16,146 nt of DNA from GCA-002731945 sp913047775 (GTDB lineage Bacteria; Pseudomonadota; Alphaproteobacteria; MED-G09): contig CAJWUE010000031.1 in the NCBI GenBank assembly GCA_913047775.1, positions 1 through 16,146 on the forward strand, read 5' to 3'. Numbering within the stretch: position 1 is the first letter of the stretch; the number at the start of each line of letters is the position of its first letter. A model generated the notes under the pieces. It searched no databases and was not told where the DNA came from. It saw only the letters and a program-made list of their open reading frames with translations. A program made the position numbers and the translations under genes. Shown one piece after another: positions 8,098 through 13,596 of this stretch.

Positions 8098-8327
8098 GAC
8101 AGTACTCCTATAAGCACAAATATTATTCCTGCTGAAATTAATGTTATGCCAATCCAAGAATACTGATCCCGCCAAAAAAGTAGAAACGCTCTTTCAGAGC
8201 CCTTTTCGGCAGTCTTAACTTCTCCCCTCTGCAATTGACGAGGTAAACCTCCAACCCAAAAAATTTGACTTCCTAACCAAATAGAGCCTAAACCAAAAAA
8301 AATTAACCATGATGTATTTTCAAGCAT
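8094..8327 (-). CDS. Small two-helix membrane protein, unknown function
   Basis: 77 residues. Hydrophobic helices lie at about 7-28 and 58-76, separated by a charged linker containing RQLQRGEVKTAEKGSER and the aromatic FWRDQYSW. I do not recognise the family. Expression is well supported: GGGGAGGA at 8338-8331 precedes ATG 8327-8325 with a short spacer, and the stop overlaps the MAPEG start (ATGA, 8097-8094). It lies 29 bases downstream of the dehydrogenase gene. A partner or subunit for the MAPEG protein is an inference from coupling only. Confidence 0.8.
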   Translation of the reverse strand: MLENTSWLIFFGLGSIWLGSQIFWVGGLPRQLQRGEVKTAEKGSERAFLLFWRDQYSWIGITLISAGIIFVLIGVLS

Positions 8328-8356
8328 TTTTCCTCCCCATTTTTAAATAAATAAAT

Positions 8357-9418
8357 TTAAACTCTGGACGTAATTAGGGGTAAATCTAGGAATGATTTAA
8401 AACCAGGCTCAGCATTGCAAACTTTTGGTATAGCATTTACGCCATGCATAGCTGTGGAAATCAAAGGATCATCATTCCAGTCATGGCTAAATGATATTTT
8501 CATGTTAGGAGAGCCTTCTACTTCTATATTCACTCCAACTGGTTCATCCCATTCTTTGGCAAAATCCGAATGAGCCCTATAAATAGCCTCCTGAATAATT
8601 AATACTTCATTAGTGCAATGCCCCGTCCATTTCCTTCTTTGAGCACATATAGTCCCCTCTTTTATAATTCCTGCCGCGATCTCAAGATCTTTGTCAGCAA
8701 TCACTATTTGTAAATCCTCTTCGACATTTGAAATTTCGGTTCCTATGCCCTCGGCAATAAGGTAGACCGCCTCTTTAAATAATCCACTCAACCAGGATTC
8801 GTATTTATCAGCCTCTTTCTCATACTCCTCCATTGTCTTTCCCATCAACATGCCATCCATTACAATTTCTTTTGAAGGATAGTATGAAAATTCAGAGCTT
8901 TCACTAACTGTGATTTTGTTAATTTTTTCAGACATTCCGGACATAGTTAAAGGGATTAACTCTGCCAGCCAACCTGGATTATATCCAGTCCCATGTAGAC
9001 TTACACCTCCAGCAATACATGCTTCTTCAATCTCTTTAGTTAATTCATCTCCAAAGGCCTTAGGAAAGAGATATCCGACGGTCGTTACAACATTTATTCC
9101 TCTTCGGAGTATTGATAAAATATTTTTCTTGTCGGCTTCTGGATCCAAACCCATTCTAAAAGAAGCAAGAGGAGTATAATGGACACAATCTATGTCCTTG
9201 CTAAGGATATCATCGATCTGGTCTGTAGCTAATATACCCGTTTCCTCTATACCTGCAATTACACCAGCATCTTTTCCAACTTTCTCGTTATCATGAACTA
9301 TTAAACCAACTAGCTCCAAATCCTCCCTTTGTACTATACCTCTTATCGACGCTTTACCCACGTTACCGCTAGACCATTGAACGACTTTAAAAATTTTTTT
9401 ACCCAATTTATCCTCCAT
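8357..9418 (-). CDS. NAD(P)-dependent dehydrogenase of the DHDPR-N/2,4-diaminopentanoate dehydrogenase-like family
   Basis: 353 residues with an N-terminal Rossmann fold: VVQWSSGNVGKASIRGI (12-28) is the dinucleotide-binding turn, followed by LVGLIVHD. It resembles proteins labelled dihydrodipicolinate reductase-like in actinobacteria and proteobacteria. The later HGTGYNPGW (142-150) corresponds to the family's conserved G-x-x-PG segment. It is much longer than true DapB (about 270), lacks a clear DapB active-site signature and sits beside catabolic genes, so lysine synthesis is unlikely. The start is uncertain: ATG 9418 has no Shine-Dalgarno, TTG 9421 adds one codon, and TTG 9406 is preceded by GGAGG (9416-9412) at a 5-base spacer and would begin MGKKIFKVVQW. 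It is divergent from the amidohydrolase and leads the operon with the small membrane protein and MAPEG. Confidence 0.85.
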   Translation of the reverse strand: MEDKLGKKIFKVVQWSSGNVGKASIRGIVQREDLELVGLIVHDNEKVGKDAGVIAGIEETGILATDQIDDILSKDIDCVHYTPLASFRMGLDPEADKKNILSILRRGINVVTTVGYLFPKAFGDELTKEIEEACIAGGVSLHGTGYNPGWLAELIPLTMSGMSEKINKITVSESSEFSYYPSKEIVMDGMLMGKTMEEYEKEADKYESWLSGLFKEAVYLIAEGIGTEISNVEEDLQIVIADKDLEIAAGIIKEGTICAQRRKWTGHCTNEVLIIQEAIYRAHSDFAKEWDEPVGVNIEVEGSPNMKISFSHDWNDDPLISTAMHGVNAIPKVCNAEPGFKSFLDLPLITSRV

Positions 9419-9483
9419 CAATGTAGTTTTACATTTTTTTATATTCTTTCAAACTGATATTATGGACTAAAGAATAGTAATAG

Positions 9484-9505
9484 AATATTATCTTCTGATA
9501 ATATT
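9484..9505. promoter_or_regulatory. Perfect 9-bp inverted repeat upstream of the amidohydrolase gene
   Basis: AATATTATC-TTCT-GATAATATT, perfectly paired over 9 bp with a 4-base centre, ending 15 bases before ATG 9521. It sits in the 99-base divergent region shared with the dehydrogenase gene. The sequence is seen directly. It may be an operator for a dimeric regulator or a hairpin in the amidohydrolase leader mRNA. Confidence 0.6.
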
Positions 9506-9520
9506 GTTAAAGGGTGACTC

Positions 9521-11236
9521 ATGTTCGATATACTTATTAAAGACGGGAACATTGTTGACGGCACAGGAACAAAATCGTTTATTAGCGATGTAGCTATAAA
9601 AGACGGGAAGATTGCTGAAGTTGGAAAAATTTCCCAAAAAGCAAAAAGGGAAATTGATGCTGATGGTCATCTTGTGACTCCGGGTTGGGTGGATATCCAC
9701 ACTCATTATGATGGTCAATCCCTATGGGACCCTTATCTTACACCATCCTCTTGGCATGGTTGCACAACCGTAGTGATGGGTAATTGTGGTGTTGGTTTTG
9801 CACCAGTATCTCCAAACAAAGAACAATGGCTTATAGAACTAATGGAAAGCGTAGAGGATATACCCGGCAGTGCTTTAAATGAAGGAATCGACTGGCAGTG
9901 GGAAAGTTTTCCAGAATATTTGGACGCATTGGAAAAATTACCTAGAGTACTGGATGTCGGAACCCAGGTTCCTCATTGCGCAGTTAGATCCTATGTGATG
10001 GGCGACAGATGTATAGAACAAAAGACTGCAGGATCAGAAGATATAAAAAAGATGGCTGATATTGTCCAAGAAGGACTACAGGCTGGAGCATTAGGCTTCT
10101 CAACCTCAAGAACGATTGTTCACCGGACTCTGGAAGGAGATCTTGTTCCTGGGACATACGCCGGTGAAGCTGAGTTATTTGGAATTGCAGAGGGAATGAA
10201 TAAAGCTGGTCATGGAGTCTTGCAAATGGCTTCTGATCTTGGTGAAGCTGATGGTGATCTCAAATGGATGGCAAAATTATCAAAAGATTATAATGTTGGA
10301 GTAAGTTTGAATCTTTTTCAGAATGATTTTTTGCCAAATCAGTACAAGGATATCCTTCAAAGGATGAAAGATGTTAATGCTAATGGTGCAAACATATCTG
10401 CACAAGTTTCGGGGCGTACTGTTGGGTTAATCCTCGGTCTTGAGACCACAATGCAACCTTTTATGAGAAAACCTGCTTATATGAAAATTGCTAACTTACC
10501 TCTTGAGCAAAGAGTTATCGAAATGAATAAACCAGAAGTAAGGAAGGCAATATTATCAAACGAGGGGTGGGATCCATCCCCTGAAGCGAAAAGATTTCTT
10601 CAAGGTTGGGAGAAAATGTTCAGGTTAGGGAATCCTCCTAAATATGAGCCACTACAAAGCGAGTGTTTATCAGAAAGGTCAAAATCAGAAGGAATAAACC
10701 CAGAAGAAATAGCTTATGATATTTTACTCGAATTTGATGGCAAAGGTTTAATTTACTATCCATTTCTCAATTACTCAAACTACAACTTGGATTGTGCTCT
10801 GGAGATGATGATGGCGCCACATACTGTATTTGGGGGTTCGGATGGAGGTGCGCATTGCGGAACTATTTGTGATGTTAGTCTTCCAACGTATAACCTCTCT
10901 TATTGGGGACGGGACAGAACCCGAGGAGAGAAAGTGGCTATTGAATGGTTAGTTCACAAACAAACCATGGGCACTGCTTTAATCCATGGCTTAAATGATA
11001 GAGGATGCATAAAAGAGGGGCTAATTGCAGATCTTAACATCATAGATTTAGAAGAATTAGCAATTGACTCTCCTAAAGTTGCCTATGATCTCCCAACAGG
11101 AGCTCGAAGATTAGTACAAGGTTCAAAAGGTTACAAACATACAATTAAATCAGGAATTCCGATCTTTGAAGATGGGGAACCGACCTCAGAACTTCCAGGA
11201 AGACTTATCAGGGGGCCTCAAGCTAGGATTAATTAA
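9521..11236 (+). CDS. D-aminoacylase-like amidohydrolase (amidohydrolase_3 family)
   Basis: 571-residue cytoplasmic metal-dependent hydrolase. The N-terminal composite beta domain FDILIKDGNIVDGTG is followed by VDIHTHYDGQ (His60, His62), the CTTVVMGNCGVGFAP motif with Cys89, and GGSDGGAH (438-445, Asp441) near the C-terminus; DLNIIDL closes the beta domain. The His60/His62-to-Cys89 spacing equals that of Alcaligenes D-aminoacylase (His67, His69, Cys96). Two further zinc histidines of that enzyme (His220, His250) seem to be Gln here (LQMASDLGE and ISAQVSGRT). That places it in a divergent subfamily whose reaction is not known; hydrolysis of an N-acyl or cyclic amide is the family expectation. 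AGGG precedes ATG 9521. It converges with lysR (26 bases apart) and is divergent from the dehydrogenase. Confidence 0.87.
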   Translation: MFDILIKDGNIVDGTGTKSFISDVAIKDGKIAEVGKISQKAKREIDADGHLVTPGWVDIHTHYDGQSLWDPYLTPSSWHGCTTVVMGNCGVGFAPVSPNKEQWLIELMESVEDIPGSALNEGIDWQWESFPEYLDALEKLPRVLDVGTQVPHCAVRSYVMGDRCIEQKTAGSEDIKKMADIVQEGLQAGALGFSTSRTIVHRTLEGDLVPGTYAGEAELFGIAEGMNKAGHGVLQMASDLGEADGDLKWMAKLSKDYNVGVSLNLFQNDFLPNQYKDILQRMKDVNANGANISAQVSGRTVGLILGLETTMQPFMRKPAYMKIANLPLEQRVIEMNKPEVRKAILSNEGWDPSPEAKRFLQGWEKMFRLGNPPKYEPLQSECLSERSKSEGINPEEIAYDILLEFDGKGLIYYPFLNYSNYNLDCALEMMMAPHTVFGGSDGGAHCGTICDVSLPTYNLSYWGRDRTRGEKVAIEWLVHKQTMGTALIHGLNDRGCIKEGLIADLNIIDLEELAIDSPKVAYDLPTGARRLVQGSKGYKHTIKSGIPIFEDGEPTSELPGRLIRGPQARIN

Positions 11237-11262
11237 TAAAAGTAAAAGACCACCCTTTACAG

Positions 11263-12243
11263 TTATTGATCCAGATGAACTGGAAATTTCTTATTCATTA
11301 GTGGAAAAATATCTTTTCGAAGATCGAACAAACATTCTCGCATCCAATAATGTGCAGGATCATTTCCTAATCTTTTGTTCCAAATTAATTTAACTTCTTG
11401 CTTCTCCGATTTGAATGGAAGCGGAACTATCTCAAATTCATTAGATGAATTAAGTTGATTAGCTATATAGCTTGTTAAAGCTATCAGGCAATCTGTCTCT
11501 TTAATTATCTCCTTAGCTACTTGAAAATAGTTTACAGACATCATTTTATTTCTCTTATAACCTAATGTGAAAAGATATTTATCAATATGACTGGTGCCCT
11601 TCCCGTCTATACTTATATAAATATGATTTGCATCTAAATAATTTTGAAGTTCAATTTTGCCTTTCTTAAAGAAAGGATTCCCTTTCCTTCCCATACATAT
11701 GTAGTTATCCGAATAAATCAAGTGACTATCAAAATGCTCATCAAAACTAAGACCTATAGGAGATTGATATTCTGTTTCCAAGAAATGATTAGAGCCAATA
11801 ATAAAATCAACATCATAATTCTTTAATTTTTCAAAATGACCTGGCTCAGGAGCGAGCGTAATCAGTTTAATATTAGGGGCTTCATTTTGCAATTTTTTAA
11901 CCAATCTTGGTAAGACTCTGCCCGCTGCAACATCAGGAAAAGAAAAGATAAAAGTGCGTTGGGAATTTTTAGGGTCAAAAGTTTCAGGGGAAATTGAGCT
12001 TTGAATTAAATCTAAAGCTTTCTTTATTGGTCCCACCAATTCGAGTGCTTTTGGGGTAGGTTTCATTTTGTCTTCGGATCTAAAAAATAAATCGTCTTTA
12101 AGAGAGTATCGCAAACGATTCAAAGCATTACTTACTGCGGATTGAGATAAATTAATTCTTTCGGCAGCTTTGGTGGTTGAGCCCTCATTAAATATAGCAT
12201 CAAAGACTACCAAAAGATTCAAATCCAATTTATTAAAATTCAT
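11263..12243 (-). CDS. LysR-type transcriptional regulator
   Basis: 326 residues. A winged helix-turn-helix occupies the N-terminus: LDLNLLVVFDAIFNEGSTTKAAERINLSQSAVSNALNRLR over about 7-45, with FFRSEDKMKPTPKAL forming the wing and start of the linker helix. A LysR substrate-binding domain (about 90-310) follows, with RTFIFSFPDVAAGRVLPRL in a NodD/NahR-like style. It would bind DNA as a tetramer and respond to a small effector. The ATG at 12243-12241 is preceded only by a weak AAGGG. Its promoter side faces the 452-base gap that contains a dyad and the small peptide gene, so those and the flanking catabolic genes are plausible targets (inference). Confidence 0.95.
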   Translation of the reverse strand: MNFNKLDLNLLVVFDAIFNEGSTTKAAERINLSQSAVSNALNRLRYSLKDDLFFRSEDKMKPTPKALELVGPIKKALDLIQSSISPETFDPKNSQRTFIFSFPDVAAGRVLPRLVKKLQNEAPNIKLITLAPEPGHFEKLKNYDVDFIIGSNHFLETEYQSPIGLSFDEHFDSHLIYSDNYICMGRKGNPFFKKGKIELQNYLDANHIYISIDGKGTSHIDKYLFTLGYKRNKMMSVNYFQVAKEIIKETDCLIALTSYIANQLNSSNEFEIVPLPFKSEKQEVKLIWNKRLGNDPAHYWMRECLFDLRKDIFPLMNKKFPVHLDQ

Positions 12244-12258
12244 AAAATAAATATCCCT

Positions 12259-12284
12259 TATTTATATAATTCATTTGATAAATA
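12259..12284. promoter_or_regulatory. Dyad TATTTAT-N12-ATAAATA, possible LysR operator
   Basis: Perfect 7-bp half-sites 12 bases apart, beginning 16 bases upstream of the lysR ATG. LysR proteins typically bind AT-rich interrupted dyads between their own gene and a divergent target. This one overlaps the -35 of the promoter for the small peptide gene. The region is very AT-rich, so chance is a real alternative. Confidence 0.35.
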
Positions 12285-12304
12285 GTAATAAATTCCCATA
12301 TAAG
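12275..12304 (+). promoter_or_regulatory. Sigma70-like promoter for the 34-codon peptide gene
   Basis: TTGATA (12275-12280) and TATAAG (12299-12304), each 5 of 6 to consensus, with an 18-base spacer. Transcription would start near 12311, placing AGGAAGGA (12315-12322) and ATG 12327 correctly downstream. Confidence 0.5.
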
Positions 12305-12326
12305 TGTCAACAGTAGGAAGGAAAAG

Positions 12327-12431
12327 ATGTCACATTTCATAAACATAGTAATAATACTTATCTTTGTTTCGATCATAATAGCGGTTCAGCCGGCATTTGC
12401 GATCGGAATTGATCAACTTATATCTGTCTAA
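12327..12431 (+). CDS. 34-residue exported or membrane peptide, unknown
   Basis: An open frame of 34 codons plus TAA, too short for most gene callers. A strong Shine-Dalgarno AGGAAGGA (12315-12322) precedes the ATG, and a good promoter lies upstream. The product starts MSHFINIVIILIFVS, a hydrophobic stretch of about 20 residues, followed by QPAFA, a typical signal-peptidase cut. That would release IGIDQLISV, only nine residues. Alternatives are a single-helix membrane peptide, a leader peptide, or the 5' stump of a decayed secreted-protein gene; I see no continuation of such a gene in any frame. It is divergent from lysR. Existence as a translated gene is moderately supported; function unknown. 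Confidence 0.5.
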   Translation: MSHFINIVIILIFVSIIIAVQPAFAIGIDQLISV

Positions 12432-12530
12432 TAAAATTATTAAAATTTGGTTCTTCTAGCTAGTAAAAAAAGGAAATGGACAAACCCCTCTCCCCAAACA
12501 TCAAAGAGGAGATTGTTCTGAAAAAAGGTT

Positions 12531-12671
12531 ATGAAAATAAATAACAATATCGTTGATTTTAAAGATCCATTTTTATCGAAAAAAATTTTAGAAATTGAAT
12601 CTGATAGAAAAAGAACTTTGGAAAGGAATACAAAATTCGTGGAAAAAATTCTTAAAAATTTACAATTCTAA
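12531..12671 (+). CDS. Possible 46-residue small protein, unknown
   Basis: 46 codons plus TAA. The product is highly charged and probably helical, with IVDFKDPFLSKKI near the start and ESDRKRTLERNTKFVEKIL in the second half. The ribosome site is poor (AAAAAAGGTT directly before ATG). A 22-codon ORF at 12476-12544 overlaps its start by 14 bases in another frame, so coupling or an ancient frameshift are both possible. The promoter proposed for the SMP-30 gene overlaps its last codons. It could also be chance in AT-rich DNA. Confidence 0.25.
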   Translation: MKINNNIVDFKDPFLSKKILEIESDRKRTLERNTKFVEKILKNLQF

Positions 12672-12686
12672 GATCCCCGTTATAAA
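12659..12686 (+). promoter_or_regulatory. Sigma70-like promoter of the SMP-30 gene
   Basis: TTTACA (12659-12664) and TATAAA (12681-12686), each 5 of 6 to consensus, separated by 16 bases. A start about 6-8 bases after the -10 falls at roughly 12692-12694, two to four bases before ATG 12696, so the mRNA would be leaderless or nearly so. This fits the absence of any Shine-Dalgarno there. Confidence 0.5.
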
Positions 12687-12695
12687 CTTCCTTTT

Positions 12696-13547
12696 ATGGA
12701 AACACTATTAGATAACTTAACTTTTCCCGAAGGTCCGCGTTGGCATAATGATAAATTGTATTTTTCTGATTTTTTTACACATCGAGTAATTTCAGTTGAT
12801 CTTGAAGGCCACCATGAAACTATCGTTGAAGTTCCCAATCAACCTTCGGGGTTGGGGTGGATGCCAGACGGATCCATGTTGGTCGTATCTATGACAGATA
12901 GAAAACTGATGCGTTTTTCTAACAATCAACTCTCTGAAATTGCCGATTGCAGTAACCTTGCAGCCTTTCATTGCAATGACATGATTGTGGACAAAAAAGG
13001 AAATGCTTACATAGGAAATTTTGGATTCAATACCCACAATAGTGAAGGCCTCAAATCAACCAACCTTATATTAGTACGACCTGGGGAAGGCCCAGTTGTC
13101 GCTGCTAACGATCTTTTCTTTCCCAACGGTACCGTAATAACTCCCGATGATAAAACATTAATCATCGGAGAAACTTATGCGGCAAGACTCACCGCATTTG
13201 ATGTTAATACAGACGGCTCTCTATCAAACCGACGTGTCTGGGCCGAACTATCTCAAATTCAAGATGATTATCATCCTTTACCGGATGGAATCTGTCTTGA
13301 TGAAGAGGGCGCTATATGGATGGCCTCTCCAAGCACCAATGAAGTTATTCGGGTTAAAGAAGGAGCACAGCTACTTGAAAGAGTCCCTGTTAGCACAAAT
13401 GCCTACGCCTGTGTTTTGGGAGGTGAAGATAGAAAGACTTTATTTGTTTGTACTTCTGGAGGGACGGATATTGAGTCCTGCACAGAAAAAAGGGAAGGGA
13501 AAATTGAAATCCTAAGGGTAAACGTAGCAGGAGCTGGGATTCCGTAA
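12696..13547 (+). CDS. SMP-30/gluconolactonase-family lactonase-type hydrolase
   Basis: 283-residue six-bladed beta-propeller of the SMP-30/gluconolaconase/LRE-like family, whose members hydrolyse sugar lactones and related esters with one divalent metal. The expected residues are present: Glu12 in FPEGPRW, Asn94 in HCNDMIVD, Asn144 in FPNGTVITPDD and Asp197 in LPDGICLDEEG, matching SMP-30 Glu18, Asn103, Asn154 and Asp204. There is no signal peptide, so it is probably cytoplasmic. No Shine-Dalgarno precedes ATG 12696; a promoter lies immediately upstream. It ends at a strong bidirectional terminator shared with the convergent TonB receptor. Beside that receptor, processing of an imported lactone or sugar-acid-like compound is plausible (inference). 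Confidence 0.92.
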   Translation: METLLDNLTFPEGPRWHNDKLYFSDFFTHRVISVDLEGHHETIVEVPNQPSGLGWMPDGSMLVVSMTDRKLMRFSNNQLSEIADCSNLAAFHCNDMIVDKKGNAYIGNFGFNTHNSEGLKSTNLILVRPGEGPVVAANDLFFPNGTVITPDDKTLIIGETYAARLTAFDVNTDGSLSNRRVWAELSQIQDDYHPLPDGICLDEEGAIWMASPSTNEVIRVKEGAQLLERVPVSTNAYACVLGGEDRKTLFVCTSGGTDIESCTEKREGKIEILRVNVAGAGIP

Positions 13548-13549
13548 AA

Positions 13550-13574
13550 AAAACCCCGGCATAACCGGGGTTTT
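13550..13574. terminator. Bidirectional intrinsic terminator
   Basis: AAAACCCCGG (13550-13559), loop CATAA, CCGGGGTTTT (13565-13574): a perfect 10-bp stem with a GC core, an A-run on the left (from 13546) and a T-run on the right. It starts just after the SMP-30 stop and lies 22 bases beyond the end of the receptor gene on the other strand, so it can stop both convergent transcripts. Confidence 0.92.
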
Positions 13575-13596
13575 AATTAATAAATTAAGATTAAAA

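Larger units (their letters stand above)
12244..12695. other. 452-base gap between lysR and the SMP-30 gene
   Basis: The only stretch over 300 bases without a conventional gene. It holds, left to right: the dyad at 12259-12284, a sigma70-like promoter, the 34-codon peptide gene (12327-12431), a bare AT-rich segment (about 12432-12475), a 22-codon ORF (12476-12544, poor ribosome site), the 46-codon ORF (12531-12671), and a promoter abutting the SMP-30 start. No tRNA, recognisable riboswitch, repeat array or strong terminator hairpin was seen. Confidence 0.6.

Noticed and set aside
8098..8175. Longer N-terminus for the MAPEG protein (26 extra residues)
   Set aside because: The extension is not MAPEG-like, overlaps the small membrane protein gene, and ATG 8097 gives both the family N-terminus and an ATGA overlap.
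8357..9418. True lysine-pathway DapB
   Set aside because: About 80 residues longer than DapB, no clear DapB active-site motif, and a catabolic neighbourhood.
13177..13515. 112-codon plus-strand frame inside the SMP-30 gene
   Set aside because: Same strand, different frame within a gene whose catalytic residues are all intact; composition looks like an out-of-frame reading.
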